Shown in pieces: positions 51,813 through 61,653 of a stretch of DNA of 64,000 nucleotides. Below the pieces are notes generated by a model. It did not search any database. It saw nothing but the letters and a program-made list of their open reading frames with translations, and was not told the DNA's origin. The translations under genes were made by a program, and so were the position numbers. Within the stretch, counting starts at the first letter, position 1; the number at the start of each line of letters is the position of its first letter. Source of the stretch: Aggregatibacter kilianii (GTDB taxonomy: Bacteria; Pseudomonadota; Gammaproteobacteria; Enterobacterales; Pasteurellaceae); contig NZ_NRCN01000001.1 of the NCBI RefSeq assembly GCF_003130255.1, forward strand, positions 186,001-250,000, given 5' to 3'.

Positions 51813-52721
51813 ATGTTGGAAAGTTTGCTCATTATTTTGGTGCCGATGCTTATCGGTTACGCCTTTAAAATCAAAAATACAAAAATATTACAACAATTTG
51901 GCAAAATCACCATGCTACTGTTGTATATGATCTTGTTCATTATGGGCGTGTCCCTTGGGCAATTAGATAATTTGGCACAGCAATTGCCGCAAATTGGTAT
52001 TTATGCCCTGACATTTATTGTTTTCATTCAAGGGCTAACCTTTCTCGGTTTATTTATCTATGACAAACTTTCCCCACTGCCTTTAACTAAAACAACGGAA
52101 AAAATGCCCTCCCGCTGGCGAACTGTGTTGGATTCGTTGAAATTATGTCTGGTGGTGATTGTTGGCTTTTTTATCGGGTTATGGGGCAAAGGTTGGGTGA
52201 GCCTGCCGTTTGGTTCCAGCACTTATGTGTTAGTCGTGTTGATTTTTTGTGTTGGCATACAATTACGTAATAACGGTATTTCTATTCGTTCCGTGTTTTT
52301 TAATCAACGCGGCATGATAACCGGTGCCATTTTTGTTTTAACGTCACTACTTGGTGGTATTATCGGTGCGCAAGTGCTCAATGTCCCCATCGTGCAAGGG
52401 CTCGCGGTTTCTTCAGGGTTAGGCTGGTATTCGCTTTCCAGTGTCACCTTAAACAACGCATGGGGGCCAATTTGGGGGAGTATTGCGTTTTTTAATGATT
52501 TATCCCGTGAATTGATTAGTTTATTTATTGTGCCGTTATTTATGCAACATTACCGCTCCACCGCAATAGGCTACACAGGTGCCACCGCCATTGATTGCAC
52601 TTTGCCAATCATTCAAAAAGCCGGTGGCGTGGAAGTCTTACCGTTGGCATTTAGTTTTGGCTTTATTACCAATATTGCACCACCTATTTTATTGGTCTTT
52701 TTTACCTCGGTTCCTTTATAG
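51813..52721 (+). CDS. lysO: Lysine exporter LysO family protein
   Basis: 302 residues of the DUF340 family, with about eight membrane segments in two halves. E. coli LysO (YbjE) exports lysine and toxic lysine analogues. Conserved features are present: LIILVPMLIGYAFKIKN, MILFIMGVSLGQLDNL, VLIFCVGIQLRNNG near 150, SSGLGWYSLSSVTLNNAWGPIWGSIAFFNDLSRELIS near 200 (charged residues within the membrane) and GATAIDCTLPIIQKAGGVEVLP. The start codon is not supported by a strong ribosome-binding site. It lies 15 bases before cls. Confidence 0.9.
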   Translation: MLESLLIILVPMLIGYAFKIKNTKILQQFGKITMLLLYMILFIMGVSLGQLDNLAQQLPQIGIYALTFIVFIQGLTFLGLFIYDKLSPLPLTKTTEKMPSRWRTVLDSLKLCLVVIVGFFIGLWGKGWVSLPFGSSTYVLVVLIFCVGIQLRNNGISIRSVFFNQRGMITGAIFVLTSLLGGIIGAQVLNVPIVQGLAVSSGLGWYSLSSVTLNNAWGPIWGSIAFFNDLSRELISLFIVPLFMQHYRSTAIGYTGATAIDCTLPIIQKAGGVEVLPLAFSFGFITNIAPPILLVFFTSVPL

Positions 52722-52736
52722 GGTTTTAGTAATTTC

Positions 52737-54194
52737 ATGACTTTTGAACAAATTCTTGCTTACATTATTCCAATTTTCGTCTGGATTCTGACTATCGCCA
52801 TTACGATTCGTTTAATTATCAGAAAACAATCCGTGCCTGCGATGTTGTCTTGGTTGATGGTCATTTATGTGTTTCCTGTGGTGGGCATTATCGCCTATTT
52901 AATTTTTGGCGAAATCAATTTGGGGAAACGTCGCGCTATCGCGTTTGAGCAGCTTAAGCCGAAATATATGGATTGGTTCACTCGCCTTTCTTATTGCGAT
53001 AATTTGGTGAATACACGAACCAACCTGCTCTACCGTCCAATTTTTGATCTTGCCAAACAACGCCTTGGCATACCTTGCATTTTGGGCAACGAATTGCATA
53101 TTTTGGATACGCCCGAAAGCATTATGCGAAGCATCATTCATGACATCAATCAGGCAGAAAAATCTATCAATATGGTGTTTTACATCTGGTCTGCCAAAGG
53201 CTTGGTAAAAGATGTTATACAGGCATTAATCAAAGCCCAACAACGCGGCGTGGCAATTCATATTTTGTTGGACTCTGTAGGTAGTCGCCCTTTCTTAAAA
53301 AGTACCGAATGCCAAGCCATGCGCGATAATGGCATTGAGGTGACGGAAACCTTGCACGTCAATTTATTCCGTATGTTCTTTAATCGCATTGATTTGCGCC
53401 AACACCGCAAGATTATTGTGATCGATAACCAAATTTCTTACACCGGTAGCATGAACATGGTGGATCCGAAATTCTTCAAGAAAAATAGCAATGTTGGCGA
53501 ATGGATTGACATTATGGTGCGCATTAACGGTCCGGTATCTGCAGTATTAAACGGTTTACACGCATGGGACTGGGAAATTGAAACAGCCGCTAAACTTCCT
53601 CTGGAAGTGCCTGATTGCCCACTTTTGCCGTTGGAACAAAATAACTCTCATGCAGTACAAATTCTCGCTACCGGCCCTTGTTTTCCCGACGATTTAATGT
53701 CGCAATCGTTGGCGATTGCTATTTTCTCGGCACGTAAAAGCATTGTGATCACCTCGCCTTATTTCGTGCCAAGCCACAATATTGCGGAAGCCTTGCGTAT
53801 TGCGGCTTTACGTGGCGTGGAAGTTTCCATCATTCTACCGAAAGAAAACGACTCCCTCATGGTGCATTGGGCAAGTCGTACATTCTTCGATGATTTACTC
53901 GCTGCCGGCGTGAAAATTTATAATTTCAACAAGGGTTTATTGCATACTAAAAGTATGTTGATCGACAACCGATTGGCCTTGGTCGGCACCGTGAACATGG
54001 ATATGCGCAGTTTCTTGCTGAATTTTGAAGTCACCATGGTGGTGGAAGATCCGGCATTTGCGAACGAAATTTCTTTATTACATGAAAGTTATATTAAAAA
54101 CTCGGAATTAGTCGATTATGTTACATGGAGCACGCGCTCCGTTTATCAACGTATCGTCGAAAAACTCTTTTTCTTATTTAGCCCGCTTTTGTAA
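52737..54194 (+). CDS. cls: Cardiolipin synthase
   Basis: 485 residues. Two N-terminal membrane helices (about 7-30 and 38-58) precede two phospholipase-D-type HKD motifs: HRKIIVIDNQISYTGSMNM near residue 222 and HTKSMLIDNRLALVGTVNMDMRS near 402. The enzyme condenses two phosphatidylglycerols to cardiolipin at the inner membrane. It starts 15 bases after lysO and is co-oriented with the following phosphatase gene. A USS near 54211 follows. Confidence 0.95.
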   Translation: MTFEQILAYIIPIFVWILTIAITIRLIIRKQSVPAMLSWLMVIYVFPVVGIIAYLIFGEINLGKRRAIAFEQLKPKYMDWFTRLSYCDNLVNTRTNLLYRPIFDLAKQRLGIPCILGNELHILDTPESIMRSIIHDINQAEKSINMVFYIWSAKGLVKDVIQALIKAQQRGVAIHILLDSVGSRPFLKSTECQAMRDNGIEVTETLHVNLFRMFFNRIDLRQHRKIIVIDNQISYTGSMNMVDPKFFKKNSNVGEWIDIMVRINGPVSAVLNGLHAWDWEIETAAKLPLEVPDCPLLPLEQNNSHAVQILATGPCFPDDLMSQSLAIAIFSARKSIVITSPYFVPSHNIAEALRIAALRGVEVSIILPKENDSLMVHWASRTFFDDLLAAGVKIYNFNKGLLHTKSMLIDNRLALVGTVNMDMRSFLLNFEVTMVVEDPAFANEISLLHESYIKNSELVDYVTWSTRSVYQRIVEKLFFLFSPLL

Positions 54195-54260
54195 CGAAGA
54201 TCTTCGGTTAAAGTGCGGTCGTTTTTTCTTTTGTTTTATTTAATTTAGGAAGGTAAAGTT

Positions 54261-54902
54261 ATGAGCAAAAATTTAACATTTTATTTAATTCGTCACGGAC
54301 GTACCGTTTGGAATGAACAAGGTCTATTACAAGGATTGGGCAATTCCGATTTAACAGAAAACGGTGTCAAAGGGGCAAAATTAACCGGCGTGGCACTAAA
54401 AGATGTGCCCTTTGTCGCGGCCTATTCCAGCTGTCTGCAACGCACCATTGATACGGCACAACATATTCTGGGTGAACGCTCTGTACCATTATTTCAACAC
54501 CAAGGACTTAATGAACAATATTTTGGTACTTGGGAAGGCTTACCTGTTGAAGATTTGCGTCAATTGGAAGAATTTAAACAATTGCGGAATGCTCCGGCGC
54601 ATTACAAGGCGCAAAGTAATGGCGGAGAGACCTTTGAACAACTTGCCGACCGTGCCATGAGAGCCATGCAGGACATTATTAAAGTACATGATCAAGGTAA
54701 TATTTTGATTATTTCACATGGTCATACTTTGCGTTTACTGTTATCGCTCTTCAATGGAATTAGCTGGCAAGAACATCGCGACGAAGGCAAAAGCCAAAGC
54801 TTGTTGAATACCGCCATTAATATTGTGCGCTATCAACAAACCAATGATTTTGATAGCAAATTTTTCGTTGATGTATTAAATGATGTGAGACATTTAGACT
54901 AA
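54261..54902 (+). CDS. Histidine phosphatase-family protein (GpmB-like)
   Basis: 213 residues, branch of phosphoglycerate mutase-like phosphatases. The catalytic phosphohistidine loop LIRHGRTVWNEQGLLQG lies near residues 8-24, and ISHGHTLRLLL near 153 supplies the second active-site histidine. Substrate unassigned; GpmB and PhoE-type proteins are often broad phosphatases. RBS AGGAAGG lies seven bases before the ATG at 54261. Terminator follows at 54917. Confidence 0.85.
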   Translation: MSKNLTFYLIRHGRTVWNEQGLLQGLGNSDLTENGVKGAKLTGVALKDVPFVAAYSSCLQRTIDTAQHILGERSVPLFQHQGLNEQYFGTWEGLPVEDLRQLEEFKQLRNAPAHYKAQSNGGETFEQLADRAMRAMQDIIKVHDQGNILIISHGHTLRLLLSLFNGISWQEHRDEGKSQSLLNTAINIVRYQQTNDFDSKFFVDVLNDVRHLD

Positions 54903-54916
54903 AATAACACCATAAA

Positions 54917-54950
54917 AAATAGCACCGAAACATCAATCTCGGTGCTATTT
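54917..54950. terminator. Bidirectional terminator between the phosphatase gene and folC
   Basis: AAATAGCACCGA (54917-54928) pairs with TCGGTGCTATTT (54939-54950). T-rich sequence follows on the plus strand and an A-run precedes it, so both converging genes may use it. Confidence 0.85.
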
Positions 54951-54965
54951 TTATTTCTCTTAATC

Positions 54966-56312
54966 TCATTCCTGACTATACGTCAAAAACTCCCCTACCG
55001 TGTGGAACGAACCGAACACCAACAGAGTGTCATTTTCATTTGAAATTTCCACCGCACTTTTCACGCCCTCCGCCACGGAATTACTATAGCTACCTTTTAC
55101 GACTTTCTGATAGAGACGAGCAGTTTGTTGCAACGTCACAAACAATTGCTCTCCAGTCTGTCCACGATAACCACCAAGCGTGACGCAGCGCCACTCATCA
55201 ATTAACAGCAACAAGGGCTCAAGCACGCCCTTGGCATCTTTGTCTTTCAACATACCACAAACCGCAATGAATTTTCCGTTGCTTTGGGCTTTAAGTGCGG
55301 TCAATTTTTCCGCTAAATAACGCGCAGCATGCGGGTTGTGTCCAACATCAATAATCATCTGTGGTAACTGTGACACATGACGATTAAGTTTTTGTGCCAA
55401 ATGCGCCAAACATTCAGGTTTAAGGGTTTGGAAGCGACCGATTAGTTCTACCTCCGCTAAAGATTTTTTCACCACATCAAGGGAAATCTCAAACGGCAAT
55501 TTTTGAACAGCCGCAAGTGCTGTGGCGGCATTGGCTAAAGGAATCTGACAAAACGGTAAATCCGTTAAAAAATTCCACCGCACTTTTTCGTCCGATTGTG
55601 TAGTTTGCCACGTCCAACTTTGTCCCTGTTGACTAAACGTCCAATCAAGATGACGGCAAAAGTGTTGGCTACCTAATTCTTTGGCACGATCCAGCATAGT
55701 TTGTGGAATCATCGGTTCACCAATAATCACCGGCGTATTAGCACGGAAAATCCCGGCTTTCTCAAAACCGATTTGTTCGCGGGTAGAACCTAGGAAATCT
55801 GTGTGGTCAATATCAATACTGGTAATAACCGCCATATGATTATCGACAATATTGGTGGCATCTAACCGTCCGCCGAGCCCAACTTCTAAAATCACCACAT
55901 CTAATTTTGCGCATTTAAATAAGTGCAAGGCAGATAAAGTGCTGAATTCAAAATATGTTAAAGACTGACTTTTATGCGCTTCAATATAGGCAAATGATGC
56001 CGTGTGTTGCGCATCGTCTAATTCTTGATTTTGAATGCGCACACGTTCGTTATAACGTAACAAATGTGGCGAAGAATACACGCCGACACGATAACCGGCA
56101 TTAAGCAAAATAGTTTCCAGCAAACGACACGTTGTGCCTTTGCCGTTAGTGCCGCCGACCGTAATCACATAAGGCGCAGGCGTTAATAAATCCAATTCCT
56201 GCGCCACGGATTTAACCCGCTCAAGCCCTAAATCAATGGCTTTAAAATGGCTGTTTTCTAAATAAGAAAGCCACTCGTTGAGTGGCGTAGTGGCTTTTAA
56301 TTCGGTTTGCAT
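54966..56312 (-). CDS. folC: Bifunctional dihydrofolate synthase / folylpolyglutamate synthase
   Basis: 448 residues of the Mur-ligase fold. P-loop VGGTNGKGTTCRLLE is near residue 50, and LGGRLDATNIVDN near 145 and DIDHTDFLGSTREQIGFEKAGIFR near 168 are typical of FolC. It adds glutamate to dihydropteroate and then gamma-glutamyl tails to folates. It follows accD by 20 bases on the minus strand, the accD-folC pairing seen in many gammaproteobacteria. Two USS copies inside near 55052 and 55292, one near 55577. Confidence 0.96.
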   Translation of the reverse strand: MQTELKATTPLNEWLSYLENSHFKAIDLGLERVKSVAQELDLLTPAPYVITVGGTNGKGTTCRLLETILLNAGYRVGVYSSPHLLRYNERVRIQNQELDDAQHTASFAYIEAHKSQSLTYFEFSTLSALHLFKCAKLDVVILEVGLGGRLDATNIVDNHMAVITSIDIDHTDFLGSTREQIGFEKAGIFRANTPVIIGEPMIPQTMLDRAKELGSQHFCRHLDWTFSQQGQSWTWQTTQSDEKVRWNFLTDLPFCQIPLANAATALAAVQKLPFEISLDVVKKSLAEVELIGRFQTLKPECLAHLAQKLNRHVSQLPQMIIDVGHNPHAARYLAEKLTALKAQSNGKFIAVCGMLKDKDAKGVLEPLLLLIDEWRCVTLGGYRGQTGEQLFVTLQQTARLYQKVVKGSYSNSVAEGVKSAVEISNENDTLLVFGSFHTVGEFLTYSQE

Positions 56313-56332
56313 TATGAATGCCTTATAGTGTT

Positions 56333-57229
56333 TTATGCGACGTCTTCTTCAACGATCAATTCGCTTTCCACAAATGGAGAAGGTTTGTTCATTAGTTTCG
56401 CCAACAAGCTCGCTAAGGTGTTACGCATATCGGCACGTTTTACGATCATGTCAATTGCACCTTTTTCCAATAAAAATTCACTGCGTTGGAAACCTTCCGG
56501 TAATTTTTCGCGTACGGTTTGCTCAATAACTCGCGGACCGGCAAAACCAATCAAGGCTTTTGGCTCGGCGATATTAATATCGCCCAACATGGCAAAACTT
56601 GCAGACACGCCGCCTAACGTCGGATCCGTTAAAACAGAAATAAACGGTACGCCTTTTTCACGCATTTTGGCCAACACAGCGCTGGTTTTCGCCATTTGCA
56701 TTAAAGAGAACAAGGCTTCCTGCATACGCGCACCGCCACTGGCGGAAAAACACACAAACGGACAATTTTCTTCTATGGCTTTTTCCGCCGCTTTCACGAA
56801 TTTCGCGCCCACCACGGAGCCCATAGAACCGCCCATAAAGCTAAAGTTGGAGGCTGCCGCCACAACCGGCATATTGTATAACGTACCGTAAAATGTAATT
56901 AATGCATCTTTTTCACCGGTGTCTTTCTGGGCGGCGGTAATACGATCTTTATATTTCTTCAGGTCTTTGAACTTTAAGATGTCTTTTGGCTCTAACTCTG
57001 CAGCTAACTCTTGTACGCTATCTTGATCCAATAAGCACAATAAACGTTCGCGTGCATCAATACGCATGTGGTGACCACATTTCGGACAAACTTCTAAATG
57101 ACGTTTTAATTCTTCGCGATATAACACTTGTTCGCAGGAAGTACATTTTGTCCAAACGCCTTCAGGGACGTTGGCTTTGCGTGAGGAAGAAGATGTATTT
57201 TTACTAAAAATTCTATCAATCCAGCTCAT
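56333..57229 (-). CDS. accD: Acetyl-CoA carboxylase carboxyltransferase beta subunit
   Basis: 298 residues. The N-terminal four-cysteine zinc finger ([20 protein letters not shown] then CGHHM) and the crotonase-like carboxyltransferase domain ([22 protein letters not shown] near 160) are diagnostic. With AccA it transfers CO2 from biotin to acetyl-CoA, the first step of fatty acid synthesis. Start ATG at 57229; followed at 20 bases by folC. Divergent from the esterase gene. A 194-codon open frame lies antisense within the gene, but shows no sign of being coding. Confidence 0.96.
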   Translation of the reverse strand: MSWIDRIFSKNTSSSSRKANVPEGVWTKCTSCEQVLYREELKRHLEVCPKCGHHMRIDARERLLCLLDQDSVQELAAELEPKDILKFKDLKKYKDRITAAQKDTGEKDALITFYGTLYNMPVVAAASNFSFMGGSMGSVVGAKFVKAAEKAIEENCPFVCFSASGGARMQEALFSLMQMAKTSAVLAKMREKGVPFISVLTDPTLGGVSASFAMLGDINIAEPKALIGFAGPRVIEQTVREKLPEGFQRSEFLLEKGAIDMIVKRADMRNTLASLLAKLMNKPSPFVESELIVEEDVA

Positions 57230-57423
57230 ATTTAACCTTTTCTCTTAATTACAAAAAATTGTCGGCTATTAGACCATAATTTTAGGAATTTTTATAGCAA
57301 TTTATACAAATCTGATTAGTCATTAAGTACAATGAAACCCTAAGCATTTCTACCAAAGAAAAAATTTTAGAAAAAACCACCGCACTTTGTTAATCTAATA
57401 CGGTTTACACCGCGGAGAATCTT

Positions 57424-58377
57424 ATGAAACCTTTATTATTTGCCCTTTCTTGCACGATGCTGATGAATATGGCGGATGCCCATCAGGCAGTTTCTGGTGG
57501 GGAACTAAAACCGGCCGTTTTGCCGGGCGCCAAGGAATATCAACTCCACAGCAATTTCACAAATAAAGACTATCGCATTCAGGTATTACCTGTAGGTAAT
57601 GTAAAAGAATTAGGCTATTCCGTGTTGTATGTGTTAGATGGCGATGCCTTGTTTCCTGTCGCCGCCGGAGTGGCACAAAACATGATGGCGCGGGCAGAAG
57701 AAACCAACGCAGTACCCTTTTTGATTGTAGGAATCGGTTATCCCAATACGCTGTTGCTAAACCCGAAGGAACGTTCGCAAGATTACACACCGCCATCAGA
57801 AAATTATGAAAATATGGGCGATAAAGTGAATCGCCAATTTGGTGGTGCAGAACATTTTTATCGTTTTATTCAAGAAGAGTTGCTCACCGATCTCGCAGAA
57901 CGTTTTCACATTAATAAATCACAACAAAATATTTTCGGGCATTCTTATGGAGGCCTATTTGGCTTGTATAGTTTGCTCAATCACCCTGAAGGTTTTCGCA
58001 ATTACCTTATCGCCAGTCCCTCCGTTTGGTGGAATCAACAACGTATTTTGCAGGACTTGCCTAGCTTCATCCAACAACGCTCAAAACAGGCCGAACAACA
58101 TATCGGTGTACGTTTCAGCGTTGGAGAATACGAACAAAAATTGGCGCCTTACATGAAACAGGATGCACAAAGACAAAAGCTGTTGGAACAACGAGGCATG
58201 ATTAGCCAAGTGATGAATTTAGAGGAAAAACTTAACGCCATTCCAAATGGCAATTTATCCGTAACGGCAAAAGTGTATCCCGAAGAAACCCACATGACCA
58301 GCGTCATGCCTGCTATGTTAGATGGCTTAAAATGGCTATTCGCTCGTTGCAAAGCGCAAACCAAGTGCGAGCATTAA
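57424..58377 (+). CDS. Periplasmic alpha/beta-hydrolase, siderophore-esterase-like
   Basis: 317 residues with a signal peptide (LLFALSCTMLMNMADA). It belongs to the putative esterase family (PF00756-like) that includes IroE, BesA and Fes relatives: LYVLDGDALFPVAAGV near 75, FIQEELLTDLAERF near 138, GHSYGGLFGLYSLL with the nucleophile serine near 172, and a C-terminal ETHMTSVMPAM with the catalytic histidine. Such enzymes hydrolyse ferric siderophore esters, but no siderophore gene is nearby, so another ester is possible. The start follows GAGAATCTT; a USS lies upstream at 57379 and another after the stop at 58382. Confidence 0.75.
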   Translation: MKPLLFALSCTMLMNMADAHQAVSGGELKPAVLPGAKEYQLHSNFTNKDYRIQVLPVGNVKELGYSVLYVLDGDALFPVAAGVAQNMMARAEETNAVPFLIVGIGYPNTLLLNPKERSQDYTPPSENYENMGDKVNRQFGGAEHFYRFIQEELLTDLAERFHINKSQQNIFGHSYGGLFGLYSLLNHPEGFRNYLIASPSVWWNQQRILQDLPSFIQQRSKQAEQHIGVRFSVGEYEQKLAPYMKQDAQRQKLLEQRGMISQVMNLEEKLNAIPNGNLSVTAKVYPEETHMTSVMPAMLDGLKWLFARCKAQTKCEH

Positions 58378-58493
58378 AGGAAAAGTGCGGTAATAAAAAA
58401 CAACGTTTTTCCACCATATTCTCAAGATGAAATACCTAAATTCGCCCTAACAATAGGGCTAAAAATCAAGTACAATAGCGCAATTAAATTTCG

Positions 58494-58505
58494 CTTAACG
58501 TTAAG
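58494..58505 (+). promoter_or_regulatory. Palindrome overlapping the xseB ribosome-binding site
   Basis: CTTAACGTTAAG is a perfect palindrome that ends inside the AAGGA ribosome-binding sequence of xseB, ten bases before its ATG. GCCCTA/TAGGGC (58444-58459) also forms a small stem upstream. Possible translational control; unproven. Confidence 0.3.
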
Positions 58506-58514
58506 GATAAGACA

Positions 58515-58760
58515 ATGGCCCGTAAGCCGGTTGAAAAAAATGAACCTGATTTTGAAAACACGCTTAAACAGTTGGAAGCAATCGTGAGCCGTTTAGAAAA
58601 TAACGAGTTATCACTGGAAGACGCGTTAAAAGATTTCGAAGAAGGGATCAAATTGGCACAACAGGGGCAAGAGCGCTTACAACAAGCGGAGCAACGCATT
58701 CAAATTTTGTTGCAAAAAAGCGAAAGTGCAAAACTTACCGATTATCAACCAGAAGAATAA
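58515..58760 (+). CDS. xseB: Exodeoxyribonuclease VII small subunit
   Basis: 81 residues, mostly two helices ([33 protein letters not shown] is the family signature). With XseA it degrades single-stranded DNA. First gene of the xseB-ispA-dxs run, the usual order in gammaproteobacteria. AAGGA lies just ahead of the ATG. Confidence 0.96.
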   Translation: MARKPVEKNEPDFENTLKQLEAIVSRLENNELSLEDALKDFEEGIKLAQQGQERLQQAEQRIQILLQKSESAKLTDYQPEE

Positions 58761-58770
58761 CGAGCCGGCA

Positions 58771-59661
58771 ATGTATCAGTTTTCGCTAGATTTACAGCAA
58801 GTTCAACAACGCATTAATCCATTCTTAGCCAGTCAATTTGAGCATATTAACAGCTCCCCGGCACCATTGGCAGAAGCCATGAAATATGGATTATTGCTCG
58901 GAGGCAAACGCATTCGTCCGTTTTTGGTTTATGCCACCGGCCGTATGTTAGGCGCAAACTTAGCCCATCTTGACTACGCAGCGGCGGCCATTGAAGCCAT
59001 CCATGCTTATTCTTTAATTCATGACGATTTACCTGCCATGGATGATGATGAATTACGTCGAGGCCATAAAACCTGCCATATTGCCTTCGATGAAGCTACC
59101 GCCATTTTGGCCGGTGACGCGTTGCAATCTTTTGCTTTCGAAATGTTAACGGATATTCCCGATTTATCGGCCGAACAAAAACTTGCACTCATCAAAACAT
59201 TAAGTGCGGCGGCGGGCGTAAAAGGAATGTGCTTAGGGCAAAGTTTGGATTTAATTTCTGAACAAAAAGCCATTAGCTTGGCAGAATTAGAACATATTCA
59301 TTTAAATAAAACCGGAGCATTGCTTACTGCGGCACTAAAACTGGGATTTATTTGTTCTCCTCATTTTGCCGACGAGGCGCTTTCACAGCAACTGGAGCGT
59401 TATGCCACAGCAATTGGTTTGGCATTTCAAGTGCAGGATGACATTTTAGATATCGAGGGCAACAGCGAAACTATCGGTAAACCTGTAGGGTCTGATTTGA
59501 ATTCGGATAAAAGCACTTATCCAAAATTATTAGGCTTAGCCGGCGCCAAACAAAAAGCCCAAGAGTTATATGAAACCGCATTGGCCGAATTACAAAATTT
59601 ACCTTTTGACACCACCGCACTTTATGCTTTAGCGGAATTTATCATTAAACGCCAAAGCTAA
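58771..59661 (+). CDS. ispA: Farnesyl diphosphate synthase
   Basis: 296 residues from ATG at 58771; the longer frame to 58726 would overlap xseB. The enzyme condenses dimethylallyl and isopentenyl diphosphates to geranyl and farnesyl diphosphate. The two aspartate-rich motifs are intact: DDLPAMDDDELRRG near 86 and QVQDDILDIEG near 223. Chain-length residues upstream of the first motif (HAYSLIHDD) are as in E. coli IspA. It starts 10 bases after xseB. Confidence 0.96.
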   Translation: MYQFSLDLQQVQQRINPFLASQFEHINSSPAPLAEAMKYGLLLGGKRIRPFLVYATGRMLGANLAHLDYAAAAIEAIHAYSLIHDDLPAMDDDELRRGHKTCHIAFDEATAILAGDALQSFAFEMLTDIPDLSAEQKLALIKTLSAAAGVKGMCLGQSLDLISEQKAISLAELEHIHLNKTGALLTAALKLGFICSPHFADEALSQQLERYATAIGLAFQVQDDILDIEGNSETIGKPVGSDLNSDKSTYPKLLGLAGAKQKAQELYETALAELQNLPFDTTALYALAEFIIKRQS

Positions 59662-59752
59662 GTGTCGTTACATCAAAAAAGTGCGGGTAAAATTTTACGT
59701 ATTTTTATCGACATACTATGAGAATTCATCACGTTGGAATTGACTAACAATT

Positions 59753-61612
59753 ATGCAAAATTATCCCCTTTTATCATTAATTAATTCCCCCGAGGATTTG
59801 CGTCTTTTACCCAAAGAGCAATTGACTCAAGTTTGCAAAGAATTACGCGAATATCTTTTAGAATCCGTTAGTCAAAGTAGTGGGCATTTGGCTTCAGGTT
59901 TGGGCACCGTCGAACTCACCGTAGCCTTACATTATGTATTTAAAACGCCTTTTGATCAGCTTATCTGGGATGTGGGCCATCAAGCGTATCCTCATAAAAT
60001 TTTAACCGGTCGCCGTGATCAAATGCCGACCATTCGCCAAAAAGGCGGATTACACCCGTTCCCTTGGCGTGACGAAAGTGAATTTGACGTATTAAGTGTC
60101 GGCCACTCCTCTACATCAATTAGCGCAGGATTAGGCATAGCCATTGCGGCAGAGCGTGAAAACGCAGGACGCAAAACCGTTTGTGTCATCGGTGATGGCG
60201 CCATTACCGCCGGTATGGCATTCGAAGCATTAAACCACGCAGGTTCGTTGCACACCGATATGTTGGTGATTTTAAACGATAATGAAATGTCAATTTCGGA
60301 AAATGTAGGAGCACTGAACAATCACTTAGCACGTTTATTATCCGGTTCTTTCTATTCCAGCATCCGTGAAGGTGGGAAAAAGATTCTCTCCGGCGTACCG
60401 CCAATTAAAGAATTTGTGAAAAAAACCGAAGAGCATGTTAAAGGTTTAGTCTCGCCGGGCGGGACTATGTTTGAAGAGCTAGGTTTTAATTATATTGGTC
60501 CGATTGATGGGCATAACGTTGAAGAACTCATCAACACCTTGCAAAACATGAGTTCATTAAAAGGCCCGCAATTCCTGCATATCGTCACCAAAAAAGGAAA
60601 AGGCTACATTCCCGCAGAAAAAGACCCTATTGGTTTCCACGGCGTACCAAAATTTAACCATTTAAGCGGTGAATTACCAAAATCGAATGCCACACCGACC
60701 TATTCCAAAATTTTCGGCGATTGGTTATGTGAAATGGCAGAACAAGATCCGAAACTTATTGGTATTACACCCGCTATGCGTGAAGGTTCCGGCATGGTGG
60801 AGTTTTCCCAACGTTTTCCGCAGCAATATTTTGATGTTGCGATTGCCGAACAACACGCCGTCACTTTCGCTGCAGGCTTAGCCATCGGTGGATATAAACC
60901 GGTAGTTGCGATCTACTCTACTTTCCTACAACGGGCTTATGATCAATTAATTCACGATGTAGCTATTCAAAACCTGCCCGTATTATTTGCCATTGACCGT
61001 GCTGGAATCGTCGGTGCAGACGGTCAAACCCATCAAGGGGCCTTTGATTTAAGTTTCATGCGTTGCATTCCAAATTTAATCATCATGGCACCTAGTGATG
61101 AAAACGAATGTCGTCAAATGCTTTATACCGGCTATCACTGTGGCAAACCGGCAGCTGTGCGTTATCCGCGAGGCAATGCGGTCGGCGTGACGTTAGAACC
61201 ATTACATGCTTTAGAATTAGGCAAATCTAAACTCATTCGGGAGGGCAAAAAAATTGCAATCTTAAACTTTGGCACCTTGCTACCAAATGCATTGAAAGTT
61301 GCAGAAAAACTCAATGTCACTGTTGTGGATATGCGTTTTATTAAACCTCTTGATGTTACAAGAATTAGTGAAATAGCCAAAACACACGAGCTTATCGTCA
61401 CCCTAGAAGAAAATGCCATTCAAGGCGGTGCCGGAAGTGCAGTGGCGGAAGTACTTCATGTGCAACAACATAATGTTAAATTATTGCAATTAGGTATTCC
61501 GGATTTCTTCGTGCCACCAGGATCGCAAGCGGAAATGCTAACCGCGCTTAAACTCGACGAGATTGGCATTGAACAGCAAATTGAAGATTTTTTCAGACAA
61601 TCTCAACACTAA
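59753..61612 (+). CDS. dxs: 1-deoxy-D-xylulose-5-phosphate synthase
   Basis: 619 residues. It uses thiamine diphosphate to condense pyruvate and glyceraldehyde-3-phosphate, the first step of the MEP isoprenoid pathway. [20 protein letters not shown] near 147 is the ThDP/Mg motif, [13 protein letters not shown] near 365 carries the catalytic glutamate region, and [18 protein letters not shown] near 417 is typical. It begins 91 bases after ispA with a variant USS between them. Confidence 0.97.
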   Translation: MQNYPLLSLINSPEDLRLLPKEQLTQVCKELREYLLESVSQSSGHLASGLGTVELTVALHYVFKTPFDQLIWDVGHQAYPHKILTGRRDQMPTIRQKGGLHPFPWRDESEFDVLSVGHSSTSISAGLGIAIAAERENAGRKTVCVIGDGAITAGMAFEALNHAGSLHTDMLVILNDNEMSISENVGALNNHLARLLSGSFYSSIREGGKKILSGVPPIKEFVKKTEEHVKGLVSPGGTMFEELGFNYIGPIDGHNVEELINTLQNMSSLKGPQFLHIVTKKGKGYIPAEKDPIGFHGVPKFNHLSGELPKSNATPTYSKIFGDWLCEMAEQDPKLIGITPAMREGSGMVEFSQRFPQQYFDVAIAEQHAVTFAAGLAIGGYKPVVAIYSTFLQRAYDQLIHDVAIQNLPVLFAIDRAGIVGADGQTHQGAFDLSFMRCIPNLIIMAPSDENECRQMLYTGYHCGKPAAVRYPRGNAVGVTLEPLHALELGKSKLIREGKKIAILNFGTLLPNALKVAEKLNVTVVDMRFIKPLDVTRISEIAKTHELIVTLEENAIQGGAGSAVAEVLHVQQHNVKLLQLGIPDFFVPPGSQAEMLTALKLDEIGIEQQIEDFFRQSQH

Positions 61613-61617
61613 CAAAT

Positions 61618-61653
61618 AAAAAAACCGCTCCAAAACAAAAGAGCGGTTTTTTT
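61618..61653 (+). terminator. Intrinsic terminator of dxs
   Basis: AAAACCGCTC (61621-61630) pairs with GAGCGGTTTT (61641-61650), 10 bp with a 10-base loop, plus flanking A and T runs (seven T). It follows the dxs stop by six bases. Confidence 0.9.

Noticed and set aside
56307..56891. 194-codon frame antisense to accD
   Set aside because: Its length comes from the codon pattern of accD on the other strand; no motif and no ribosome-binding site.
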